Source of the DNA: CAVYXK01 sp963708245
GTDB taxonomy: Bacteria > Pseudomonadota > Alphaproteobacteria > Acetobacterales > Acetobacteraceae
Direction: 5' to 3'
NCBI GenBank assembly: GCA_963708245.1
Contig: OY970201.1
Coordinates: 1,984,001-2,048,000 of the forward strand
DNA: 64,000 nucleotides
Within the stretch, counting starts at the first letter, position 1, and every line of letters starts with the position of its first letter. Position numbers and translations under genes: made by a program. The notes beneath the pieces are model-generated. The model searched no databases. It worked only from the letters and a program-made list of their open reading frames with translations, and was not told where the DNA came from. Shown here in pieces: positions 53,188 to 61,938 of the stretch.

Positions 53188-54552
53188 TCAAGCCTCTTGA
53201 CCAGTCAGTCGGCGGCTTGGAATGCGTTCCACCATCCGATCGTGGCCGACCAGGACTATGATGATTCCCGAAACCAGCGGGCCCACGGCCAAGCAGAGCA
53301 AGGCGATATTGGTGCTGCCTGTGGCATCCTTGACCAAGCCGTAGACGGACGGCCCGAGCCAACCGCCCAGGTTTCCGAACGAGTTGATCATTGCGAGACC
53401 TCCCGCCGCCGCGGCACCGGTCAGCATAGTGCCGGGAATCGACCAAAAGCACGGCGCGAACGACTGATTGCCCATCACAGTGATGGACAGCACGACCATC
53501 ATCGCAACCGGGTAGTTCCGACCGAACAGGAGGCAGGCGACCAGGCCGGCGGTGGCCAGGAAGCAGGTGCCCGCGGTGTGCCAGACGCGTTCACCGGTGA
53601 GATCTGAGTGATATCCCCAGGCGATCATTGCGACGAAGCCGCACGCATAGGGCAGCGCGGAGACGACCCCGATCCATCCTGTGGCGACGCCGAGCCCCTG
53701 GACGATCAGCGGCATGAAGAACACCAGGCCGTAACCGATAACTTGGTGGCCAACCTGTGCGGTCGTAAGCGCCCATATCTTCGGATTGCTGAGTGCCTGC
53801 AAAAGCGAGTACTTGCGGACCGCCTCACGCTGCGCCTGCTCGGATGACAAGCGGTCCATCAACCAAGACTTCTGCACCGGATCGAGCCATTTTGCCTCTG
53901 AAGGGCGGTCAGTCAGCAGCATCCAGGTCCCGAAAGAAATAGCGAACGTGGGCAAGGCTTCTAGAATGAACAGCCACTGCCATCCGGCAAGACCGAACCC
54001 GCCATGCAGGCGCAGCAGAAGCCCTCCCAGCGGTTGACCGACGACTTGCGAAAGAACCCCGGAGGCCATGAACAGCGCGACCACCCGGCTTCGGTAATAT
54101 GATGGGAGCCACCACGTCATGTAGAGAAGCACGCCCGGGAAGAACCCCGCCTCGGCGATGCCCAAGAGGAAGCGGATTCCGTAAAAGCTCCACTCGTTCC
54201 ACGCAAAGGCGGTTAGCGCGGACACCACGCCCCAGGTCACCATAATGCGCGATATCCAGAGCCGGGCGCCGATTCGGTTCATGATCAGGTTGCTTGGTAT
54301 CTCCGCCAGAAGGTAGCCGAAGAAGAAGACGCCGGCTCCGAATCCGAATTGCGCGTTTGAGAACCCAAGCGCGGAGTTCATGGTCGCCGCCGCCATGCCG
54401 ATGTTCGACCGATCGAGGCCCGCGCAGAAATAGCCGAGCATGAGGATCGGGAGAAAGTGCCGGACGACGCGGCGCATGGTGTCGCGTTCAATCGGCTCGA
54501 TCCGGTGCGTCGCAGCTCGATCTGCATTCAGAGAGACGCCCGCGTTCATCAC
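53188..54552 (-). CDS. MFS transporter of the anion:cation symporter type
   Basis: A 454-residue twelve-helix transporter with ACS-family motifs: GYFCAGLDRSNIGMAAATMN in helix 1, FFFGYLLAEIPSNLIMNRIG, and GIAEAGFFPGVLLYMTWWLP. The family imports hexuronates, tartrate, phthalate and similar organic anions. It starts four bases after the enolase-superfamily gene, so it likely imports that enzyme's acid-sugar substrate. Confidence 0.9.
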   Translation of the reverse strand: MMNAGVSLNADRAATHRIEPIERDTMRRVVRHFLPILMLGYFCAGLDRSNIGMAAATMNSALGFSNAQFGFGAGVFFFGYLLAEIPSNLIMNRIGARLWISRIMVTWGVVSALTAFAWNEWSFYGIRFLLGIAEAGFFPGVLLYMTWWLPSYYRSRVVALFMASGVLSQVVGQPLGGLLLRLHGGFGLAGWQWLFILEALPTFAISFGTWMLLTDRPSEAKWLDPVQKSWLMDRLSSEQAQREAVRKYSLLQALSNPKIWALTTAQVGHQVIGYGLVFFMPLIVQGLGVATGWIGVVSALPYACGFVAMIAWGYHSDLTGERVWHTAGTCFLATAGLVACLLFGRNYPVAMMVVLSITVMGNQSFAPCFWSIPGTMLTGAAAAGGLAMINSFGNLGGWLGPSVYGLVKDATGSTNIALLCLAVGPLVSGIIIVLVGHDRMVERIPSRRLTGQEA

Positions 54553-54555
54553 CGT

Positions 54556-55704
54556 TTACCCCCGCTCCTCACCAGTGCTTTCTCTCGAAAGCGGAACCCG
54601 CCTCCGCTCGAGTTCTTCTTCGATGAAGGCGAGGCCAAGACCGGGAGCGGTCGGCAGATGGAAGAGCCCGTCTTTCGGCTTCGGTGGATTGTCGAACACG
54701 ACGTGGCGGCGCGATGACGGATCGTCCCACTCGCACGGTTTCGTCGCCTGCGGCTGCGCGGCGCAGACGTGCAGGTTGGCCATGTGACCGATGGTCGGCT
54801 GCGTCTGATGCGGCACGAGTTCCACGCCATGCGCCTGGCAGACTGCAGCGCAACGCAGCAGGCCGGTAACCCCGCCCATCTTGACGATATCGGGCTGCAC
54901 CATCCGGATGCCGGCGTTGATCAAGTCGACGACGCCAGCTGTCGTGTAAGTTTGCTCGCCCGCGGAAACGGTGATGTCCAGGGCACGGGCCACCTCGCCC
55001 GTCCGAGAGACGTGGTAGTGCTGCGCCGGCTCCTCGAACCACCAGTAGCCGAGTTCTTCGAGGGCACGCCCGACGCGGATGGCGCCGCCGACCGAGTACC
55101 CGTTGTTGGCATCGAAGGCGAGCGGGAAATCGTTGCCGACCAGACGGCGCACCGCGCGCGCCTTGGCGATGTCGCCCTTGATGTCGAGGTCTGGGGTGAC
55201 CCGGTCGCTGTCGAACCGGATCTTAACCGCCGCCGGTCCGTCCTTCAGCCGCCGCTCGACGACCCGGCAGACCTCGTCGACGTCGCGTTCCCTGGCGCCG
55301 TTGTGACCGATGGAGGCATAGAACGGCAGCGCAGTCCGCCATGCGCCGCCCAGAAGCTTATAGATGGGTAGCCCCAAAAGCTTGCCCTTCAGATCCCAAA
55401 GCGCAAGGTCGATTGCGGCGAGGGCTCCCGACAAAGCTCCTTCCGGTCCGAGTTTCGCCAATCGATGGAGAAGCTGGTCATGCAGTAGCGCGTGGTCGAG
55501 CGGGTCCGCGCCGATCAGAGAGGGACCGATGTCGCGTTCGATGATGCCGAGCGAAGCGGCTCCGCCCTGCATCGGCGAAGCCTCACCGATTCCAAAGAGC
55601 CCGTCGTCCGTATGAATGCGGACAAACGCGCTCCGGCGCGCGGGGTTTTCGTCCTGATCCCATTGCACCTGGAAGGCCTCAACGCGGTTGATCTCCATAG
55701 CCAC
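54556..55704 (-). CDS. Mandelate racemase/muconate lactonizing enzyme-family protein
   Basis: A 382-residue enolase-superfamily enzyme. Metal ligands and catalytic residues are placed as in acid-sugar dehydratases: AAVKIRFDSD (Lys before strand 2), AFDANNGYSV (Asp), FEEPAQHYH (Glu), SAGEQTYT (Glu) and LVPHQTQPTIG (His). It probably dehydrates a sugar acid to a 2-keto-3-deoxy acid. Downstream overlap with the transporter supports sugar-acid catabolism. Confidence 0.88.
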   Translation of the reverse strand: MAMEINRVEAFQVQWDQDENPARRSAFVRIHTDDGLFGIGEASPMQGGAASLGIIERDIGPSLIGADPLDHALLHDQLLHRLAKLGPEGALSGALAAIDLALWDLKGKLLGLPIYKLLGGAWRTALPFYASIGHNGARERDVDEVCRVVERRLKDGPAAVKIRFDSDRVTPDLDIKGDIAKARAVRRLVGNDFPLAFDANNGYSVGGAIRVGRALEELGYWWFEEPAQHYHVSRTGEVARALDITVSAGEQTYTTAGVVDLINAGIRMVQPDIVKMGGVTGLLRCAAVCQAHGVELVPHQTQPTIGHMANLHVCAAQPQATKPCEWDDPSSRRHVVFDNPPKPKDGLFHLPTAPGLGLAFIEEELERRRVPLSRESTGEERG

Positions 55705-55730
55705 AGTTCTCCTTTATTGTCGCGGGGACG

Positions 55731-55851
55731 AGACCATCTTCAGCGGCTACTTTATAATCCTGCTCCCAGTGGAGCGGATTGGACTTCCGAAAATACACAG
55801 CCCCATAGGGGAGCTGCAAATCTGTCCTCAGCACTACCGTGATCTCCTTGT
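55731..55851 (-). pseudogene. Duplicated 5' scrap of a GH42 beta-galactosidase gene
   Basis: Minus-strand VLRTDLQLPYGAVYFRKSNP and QDYKVAAEDGL repeats the first 37 codons of the next gene (57898-58018), with the ATG replaced by GTG and several other substitutions. The sequence then leaves the homology. It is a diverged partial duplicate about 2.1 kb from its twin. Confidence 0.85.
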
Positions 55852-55890
55852 GCTTCAGCCCGCAATGATCTTCCTTCCCAAATCGCTTGT

Positions 55891-58005
55891 CTAAACCCAC
55901 TGCTCCAGACGCAAGATTCGAACGTCTCTGGCTCCCACATTGAAAGCATTGCCGCCGAACGACCCATCAACCGGCCACATGCATTCACGCAATCGGACAT
56001 TCCCAATACGACCAAACGAAACCTCCGTTGACTGATCCTGCCTGGTCGGATTCACCAACCACAAGAAGGAGTCGCTTTCACCTTTGTGGATCCGTGCAAA
56101 TATCGCAGGGTTCGATAGCCGGACGTGCCGCTCCCGCTCACTCCAACGAAACACATCGGCGAAGAATCGCCGATTATCCGCGCTGCTTGCCCGGTAATAC
56201 CCGACTGACGGATTGGTCCCGACCAGCAGCGTTCGCCCTCCGCCGTACGAATGCTCAATCACGGCCACCCGGCCATCATCGAATCTGCCGCACTCTTGTC
56301 CGCCGGCCGGGCGATACGACTGAAGGAACCCGCCTCCATCCACGGGTTTGCCGCCAAACGAAAAATGGATGCGATCGCCAATGTCGGGCATGAATTCGAC
56401 CTCGTGTTCCAGCGCACCGAACACGCGGTCCAGCCCCATGTTTGGCTGTCTGATGCCAACCTTGCCGGCATTGCCGAAATATCCCGGGCAAGCCTCAGCA
56501 ACCAGAACGCCTCCCTTCTCCACCCATCCGGCCAGTCGCTCAGTCTGTTCCGATGTCAACATGACCGGATAGGGAAAATATAGAAAATCGTACGTGTGGA
56601 TGTCGTCGATATGAACCCAATCTGGCTGCACGCCGTTTTCCAGAAAGCCCCGATACGCTCCCCACATCGCCGCCGGATACGGCTTCTGCTCGCGATCGAA
56701 GTTCAGCAGATAATCGAACTCCTGCGTCTCGCGAACAACCAGAATGCCGACCTCGCCGCGCACTGGCTGCGCTTGCCACAAGCGCGCCTGTGCCGGGGAA
56801 TTTGCCCATTTGGCCATCTGGCTCGCCATCTCGGAGCGAGACGTCCGCGACCCATCCATGCCATACGAACCGAACGCGCCGAATAGCGGGCCATCCAGTA
56901 AGGGGCGCCATCGCAGAGTGATGATGCCGCGCGCGCCTCCCGCAAGCGATGTCATGCTCCAGAGGCGGATGTCCTCGGGATCAGCAACCCGCCCATCCTC
57001 CTTGTCGCGCCCGATCACTTGTGGCTGCAGCCACAGCGGCCCGCCCTGCCGTTCGGCGTGCCAAAATGGCTTGCCACGCGCCGCAGCGCGCACGATATCC
57101 ACGCCGTACCAGTTCTTCCACGCTTCGGCGCCCTTGCGCGCGGGGACCCAGGTGAAGCCGTAGACTTCCACTTTCGAGGCGGCGAGCCAGTCATCGCAGC
57201 CGTTCGATGCCATGTTGGGGATCGCGCCTGATACGCCATGAGCGACGATCATGTTCTTCGGATCGACACTGCGGATCGTATCAATTCGCCACTGCATCTG
57301 GCCGTAAAAATTGTCCCGCTTGAATTGCAGCCAGTCGATGCATTCGGGATAGGGCGCCATGTGGATCGGCGGTTCGATATCATCCCAAGTGCTGTAGCTG
57401 TACCGATGCCACACCAAGCTCAGATCCTTCAGCGTGCCGTACTTCCGCTGTAACCATTCCCGAAACGCAGCTTTGGCAAAGTCACTGTAATCGACGTCCG
57501 CGGCGTAGTTGCACTCGTTCCAGACATCATAGCCATACATGGCCGGGTGATCCTTGTACCGCCCCGCCAGTTCACGAAGAAATCGCCCGGCTGCCTCCTT
57601 GACCTCCGGGCAATTCAGGCTCAGTGCACCGGCACCGCCACCATTACCACTGAACCCGCCCGTGGCGGTGCTGACACCCATTTGAGAGCTCAGCTTGCTG
57701 CCATTTGCCCGGATCTGTCGCGCGTGGGCAAAGCGCCTCACAGCCCAGTCGGGCACAGAATAAATCAGCTCGGCGATGATCGTCTTGATGCCGTTCGCCG
57801 CCGCCAGATCCATTTGCCGGTCGTACTCCGCCCAGTCATAAACCCCTGGCGAGGTCTCGACCGCGCTCCACATAAACCAGTGCCGGAAGATGTTTAGACC
57901 ATCCTCCGCGGCCACCTTGTAGTCCCGTTCCCAGTCCTGTTCGGGCGGATTGGATTTCCGGAAATACACAGCCCCATAGGGCAGCTGTAGATCGTTCCTC
58001 AGCAT
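55891..58005 (-). CDS. GH42-type beta-galactosidase
   Basis: A 704-residue glycosidase. The catalytic TIM barrel has the acid/base in GYDVWNECNY (Glu164) and the probable nucleophile in FWHAERQGG (Glu318). A trimerisation domain (DFLYFPYPVMLTSEQTERLA; GGVLVAEACPGYFG) and a C-terminal Greek-key domain follow. No signal peptide, so it acts on sugars imported by the ABC system next to it. Length is typical for GH42. Confidence 0.88.
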   Translation of the reverse strand: MLRNDLQLPYGAVYFRKSNPPEQDWERDYKVAAEDGLNIFRHWFMWSAVETSPGVYDWAEYDRQMDLAAANGIKTIIAELIYSVPDWAVRRFAHARQIRANGSKLSSQMGVSTATGGFSGNGGGAGALSLNCPEVKEAAGRFLRELAGRYKDHPAMYGYDVWNECNYAADVDYSDFAKAAFREWLQRKYGTLKDLSLVWHRYSYSTWDDIEPPIHMAPYPECIDWLQFKRDNFYGQMQWRIDTIRSVDPKNMIVAHGVSGAIPNMASNGCDDWLAASKVEVYGFTWVPARKGAEAWKNWYGVDIVRAAARGKPFWHAERQGGPLWLQPQVIGRDKEDGRVADPEDIRLWSMTSLAGGARGIITLRWRPLLDGPLFGAFGSYGMDGSRTSRSEMASQMAKWANSPAQARLWQAQPVRGEVGILVVRETQEFDYLLNFDREQKPYPAAMWGAYRGFLENGVQPDWVHIDDIHTYDFLYFPYPVMLTSEQTERLAGWVEKGGVLVAEACPGYFGNAGKVGIRQPNMGLDRVFGALEHEVEFMPDIGDRIHFSFGGKPVDGGGFLQSYRPAGGQECGRFDDGRVAVIEHSYGGGRTLLVGTNPSVGYYRASSADNRRFFADVFRWSERERHVRLSNPAIFARIHKGESDSFLWLVNPTRQDQSTEVSFGRIGNVRLRECMWPVDGSFGGNAFNVGARDVRILRLEQWV

Positions 58006-58026
58006 TGTCGTGATCTCCCGTACAGT

Positions 58027-59733
58027 TCAGGCTGCAGCGGCGCTGAAGCGCTGGCGATGCAGCATGCGCTTTTCGCGCGGATCCGGATTGGGAACCGCCG
58101 AAATCAGGCTCTTCGTGTATGGCTCTTGCGGTGATGTACAGATCTGCTCGGCATCGCCGATCTCCACGATCTGGCCGCGGTACATGACAGCCACACGGTC
58201 GCAGAAGTATCGCACCACGGAGAAGTCGTGCGAAATAAAGATGAAGCTTAAGCCGAGCCGGCCCTGGATATTCAGCAGCAGGTCCAGGATCTGGCTGCGG
58301 GTGGAAACATCCAGCGCCGATGTTGCTTCGTCCGCAATGATGACACGCGGCTCCAAAGCCAGCGCTCGGGCAATTCCGATTCGTTGACGTTGGCCGCCCG
58401 AAAAAGCATGCGGGAACCGCTCCATCATCATCGGATCCAGCCCAACGAACCGCATCAGCGAAGCCACGCGGTCCTCCAGCTCCCTCCCCGCGGCGATCCC
58501 GTTGATCACCAGCGGATCACCGATCACCTGTTTCACGGTCATGCGCGGGTTGAGCGAGGCAACCGGATCCTGAAAAATCAGCCGTACTTCCCGATGGAAC
58601 TGCTTCAAGTCCTGCTTCCTGAGCGCCGTGACCTCAACGTCCGTGCCATCCCCGGCGCGATACGTGACGGTTCCGCATGTCGGTTCCACTGTGCGCAGGA
58701 CAAGCCGGCCCAACGTCGTCTTACCGGAACCGCTCTCCCCGACTATGCCGAGGTTCTCCCCGGGATACAAATCGAAACTCGCATCATCGACCGCGCGAAC
58801 GTCGCTACCACGCTTGCCGAAAAAGCGGTGCCGGCCCTCATAAACCTTCGTAAGCCCCCGGGCCGACAGGATGGGAGCTGGTTCCGCTGCATGTTGCGGG
58901 CTGATACGGCCTTCTTCCAGCTTTGCCGTCGATGCAAGCAACTGCCGCGTATAGGGATGCATAGCCCGATGAAATACGTCATCCGCTATCCCCTGCTCGA
59001 CGATCCGGCCAAACCACATGACCGCAACTTGGTCCGCGACTTCCGCCACAATTCCCATGTCATGCGTGATCAGCAGCATCGCCATGCCATGCTTGGTCTG
59101 AAGCCGCTTGATCAGATCGAGAATCTCGGCCTGGGTCGTTACGTCCAGAGCGGTTGTCGGCTCATCGGCGATCAGGATATCCGGATTGCCCGACAGCGCC
59201 ATCGCGATCATCGCACGCTGCCGCATCCCCCCAGAGAACTCGAACGTGTAGCGATCGACCATCGCCTCCGGGCTGGGGATCTCCACTTGCCGCAATAACT
59301 CAATCGTCCTCGCCCGTGCCTCCCGCGCGCCAACATCTGTGTGGACGCGGATCGCCTCCATAATCTGCGAGCCTATGGTGTGAACCGGGGAAAGCGAGCT
59401 CATCGGCTCCTGGAAGATCAACGCGATTCGGCGTCCCCGTATGTCCCGCATGGCGCGGCTCTTCGGGTCCAGCTTGGCAATATCGATCTCGCGGTCGCCA
59501 TCCTTTAGCAGCAACGAGCCGCCGACCACACGCCCCGGACGATCGATGATCTGGAGTAGGGAGCGTGCCGTCACGCTCTTGCCGGACCCGCTTTCGCCGA
59601 CCAGAGCAAGCGTCGATCCGCGCTTCAGATCGAAGCTTGCATGCCGCACCGCATGCAGGATATGCGTGCGCAGATAGAAGTCGATTGAGAGATCGCGAAC
59701 CGAGAGTACGACTCCCGGTGAAGCCTGATCCAT
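58027..59733 (-). CDS. Fused Opp/Dpp-type ABC transporter ATP-binding protein (two domains)
   Basis: Two complete nucleotide-binding domains in tandem: Walker A ALVGESGSGKSVTARSLL and GIVGESGSGKTTLGRLVL, signatures FSGGMRQRAMIAMAL and FSGGQRQRIGIARAL, each with its Walker B DEPTTALDV/DEATSALDV. The layout equals a DppD-DppF (GsiA-like) fusion of about 570 residues. The start is the ATG at 59733; an upstream TTG at 59745 overlaps the permease stop. It powers uptake of an oligosaccharide in this context. Confidence 0.92.
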   Translation of the reverse strand: MDQASPGVVLSVRDLSIDFYLRTHILHAVRHASFDLKRGSTLALVGESGSGKSVTARSLLQIIDRPGRVVGGSLLLKDGDREIDIAKLDPKSRAMRDIRGRRIALIFQEPMSSLSPVHTIGSQIMEAIRVHTDVGAREARARTIELLRQVEIPSPEAMVDRYTFEFSGGMRQRAMIAMALSGNPDILIADEPTTALDVTTQAEILDLIKRLQTKHGMAMLLITHDMGIVAEVADQVAVMWFGRIVEQGIADDVFHRAMHPYTRQLLASTAKLEEGRISPQHAAEPAPILSARGLTKVYEGRHRFFGKRGSDVRAVDDASFDLYPGENLGIVGESGSGKTTLGRLVLRTVEPTCGTVTYRAGDGTDVEVTALRKQDLKQFHREVRLIFQDPVASLNPRMTVKQVIGDPLVINGIAAGRELEDRVASLMRFVGLDPMMMERFPHAFSGGQRQRIGIARALALEPRVIIADEATSALDVSTRSQILDLLLNIQGRLGLSFIFISHDFSVVRYFCDRVAVMYRGQIVEIGDAEQICTSPQEPYTKSLISAVPNPDPREKRMLHRQRFSAAAA

Positions 59734-59741
59734 TGCACGCC

Positions 59742-60935
59742 TCAATGATCGTACGGGTCAGCCGCGTCACGCAGCCCGTCACCGAAGAAGTTGAATGCCA
59801 GCACGGCAATCACGACCGCCAGGGCGGGCCACATCAACAGCCAGGGCGCCGTCGCAACAGTGCGGATATTCTGTGCGTCCTGTAGCAACACTCCCCAACT
59901 GACGACCGGCGGTTTCAAACCAACACCAAGGAAGGACAGCGAGGTTTCAGCCACGATCATCGTCGGCACCGCGAGTGTGACGACGGCCAGAATGTGGCTG
60001 GTCAAGGACGGAAGGATGTGCCGGAAAATAAGCCGGCCCTCGCCCGCTCCATCCAGCCGTGCAGCGACGACGAAATCCTCGTGCCGCAACGCCAGGAAGC
60101 GCCCGCGAACTTCCCGCGCCAGGCTCGTCCATCCAAGAAGGGATACGATCAGGGTAATGATGAAATAGACCCGAACCGGGGACCAGGTCAGCGGGATGGC
60201 GGCGGCCAGACCGAGCCAGAGAGGAATGGTGGGCATCGCGCTGACGACCTCGATCAACCGCTGGATAAGCGTGTCCACCCAACCTCCGTAGAAGCCCGAC
60301 AATGCGCCTAGAACAACTCCCAAGATCAGCGACATCGCCACGCCTACCAGCCCGATCGACATGGAAACGCGGGTCGCGTAAATCAGCCGCGAAAACAGGT
60401 CGCGCCCGAGCCGATCCGCCCCGAGCAGGTACATGGGTTGGTTCGGGCCGGTGGGGCCGATAAGATGCATGTTCATCGGGATCAGGCCCCACAGCTTGTA
60501 GGCCGGTCCCGCCACGAAAAGTCCGATTGGAACGACTCTCGTTTTATCCAGAACGAACATGCGGCGTAGTGCTACCTTGTCGATCTCGATCTTGTACCCA
60601 TTGACGTGCGGAAGAAACTCCGTGCCGCCACCTGGCTTCGGTACGAACAGTCTGATCGCCTGCGGCGGCGCGAAGGTGTATTGCGGGCGTGACGTGTCGG
60701 GCAGGCCGGGTGCAAGGAACTCTGCGAACGTCCCGATTAGGTAAAGCAACAGGATAAAAATGCCGGCAGCGACCGCCAGCCTGTGCCGAAGGAATTTCCC
60801 GGCCATCAATTGCCATGGTCCGGCGGCCTTGATCGCTACCGCTCGCCGGCCGCGCTTCAACAGCGTGATCGCCGGGCCTTCAGGATCAGCTTCAGCGACC
60901 GGGGCTTCGAGTGGAAGCGTATCCAGCATACTCAT
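59742..60935 (-). CDS. ABC transporter permease, OppC/DppC type
   Basis: A 397-residue inner-membrane permease with a long N-terminal extension after the first helix and the EAA-type loop in ALRHEDFVVAARLDGAGEGR. Further hydrophobic helices at SIGLVGVAMSLILGVVLGAL and VYFIITLIVSLLGWTSLA. It forms the membrane channel with the OppB-type subunit encoded just upstream (seven bases). Confidence 0.92.
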   Translation of the reverse strand: MSMLDTLPLEAPVAEADPEGPAITLLKRGRRAVAIKAAGPWQLMAGKFLRHRLAVAAGIFILLLYLIGTFAEFLAPGLPDTSRPQYTFAPPQAIRLFVPKPGGGTEFLPHVNGYKIEIDKVALRRMFVLDKTRVVPIGLFVAGPAYKLWGLIPMNMHLIGPTGPNQPMYLLGADRLGRDLFSRLIYATRVSMSIGLVGVAMSLILGVVLGALSGFYGGWVDTLIQRLIEVVSAMPTIPLWLGLAAAIPLTWSPVRVYFIITLIVSLLGWTSLAREVRGRFLALRHEDFVVAARLDGAGEGRLIFRHILPSLTSHILAVVTLAVPTMIVAETSLSFLGVGLKPPVVSWGVLLQDAQNIRTVATAPWLLMWPALAVVIAVLAFNFFGDGLRDAADPYDH

Positions 60936-60942
60936 GCTCCGC

Positions 60943-61929
60943 TCAGTTGAAGCGTATACGCGGGTCGAGCAGCGCCAGCAGCAGGTCCGATATCAGCATG
61001 CCGACCAGCGTCAGTGCGCTCAGCAGAAGTATGAAGCTGCCCGCCAGATACATGTCTTGCGAGACCAGAGCTCGGAACAGCAGTGGCCCGGCGGTCGGCA
61101 GGTTCAGCACGATGGCAACGATGGTCACCCCGGACACGAGGTGTGGCAGTACCCAGCCGATCGCCGACACGAACGGATTAAGAGCGATGCGCACCGGGTA
61201 TCGCAGGATTACCTTGTATTCAGGTAGGCCCTTGGCACGAGCCGTCACAACGTAAGGCTTGTGCAACTCGTCGGTCAGATTGGCACGCAATATGCGGATC
61301 AGCGCTGCTGTGCCGGATGCGCCGATGATGATGATCGGGATCCACACATGCGCGAGGTAGTCCTGCAGCTTGGCCAGGCTCCACGCCGCATCGGCGAATT
61401 GCGGCGAATACAGGCCGCCGACGCTCTGTCCGAAATACTTGTACGCCAGGTACATCAACACCAGACCGAGAATGAAATTCGGTACGGCCAGGCCCAAAAA
61501 GCCAAGGAAGGTGAAGATATGATCGCCTATCGAATAGCGCTTGACCGCCGAGTAGATTCCGACCGGCAGCGACACGGCCCAGACGAAAATCAGGCTCAAC
61601 ACAGAGATCACCAGCGTCGATCCCAGACTGCGCCAGATCAGCCCGGCGACGGGCTGGTTCCATTCAAATGAGTACCCGAAATCACCGCGCGATAGGATGC
61701 CCCAAATCCACTTCCCGTACTGGATATAAAACGGGTCACCTAGGCCATAGATAGCCTTCAGCCGCTCGATCTGGGTGGCATCGATCGTCTGCCCGTTATC
61801 GCTCATCGATGCCACCATCGAGGACAAGTAGTCCCCTGGCGGTAGTTTGATGATCAGGAAAGAGATCAGCGACATCCCGAACAGTGTCGGGATCATGTAC
61901 AGAACGCGCTTTGAGATATAGCGAAGCAT
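60943..61929 (-). CDS. ABC transporter permease, OppB/DppB type
   Basis: A 328-residue permease starting MLRYISKRVLYMIPTLFGMS, the usual OppB N-terminus, with the EAA loop YVVTARAKGLPEYKVILRYP and a C-terminal NFIL-like stretch DLLLALLDPRIRFN. Together with the next gene it forms the channel. No periplasmic binding protein gene is inside the window; it may lie beyond 64000. Confidence 0.92.
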   Translation of the reverse strand: MLRYISKRVLYMIPTLFGMSLISFLIIKLPPGDYLSSMVASMSDNGQTIDATQIERLKAIYGLGDPFYIQYGKWIWGILSRGDFGYSFEWNQPVAGLIWRSLGSTLVISVLSLIFVWAVSLPVGIYSAVKRYSIGDHIFTFLGFLGLAVPNFILGLVLMYLAYKYFGQSVGGLYSPQFADAAWSLAKLQDYLAHVWIPIIIIGASGTAALIRILRANLTDELHKPYVVTARAKGLPEYKVILRYPVRIALNPFVSAIGWVLPHLVSGVTIVAIVLNLPTAGPLLFRALVSQDMYLAGSFILLLSALTLVGMLISDLLLALLDPRIRFN

Positions 61930-61938
61930 CGGTTGGTC

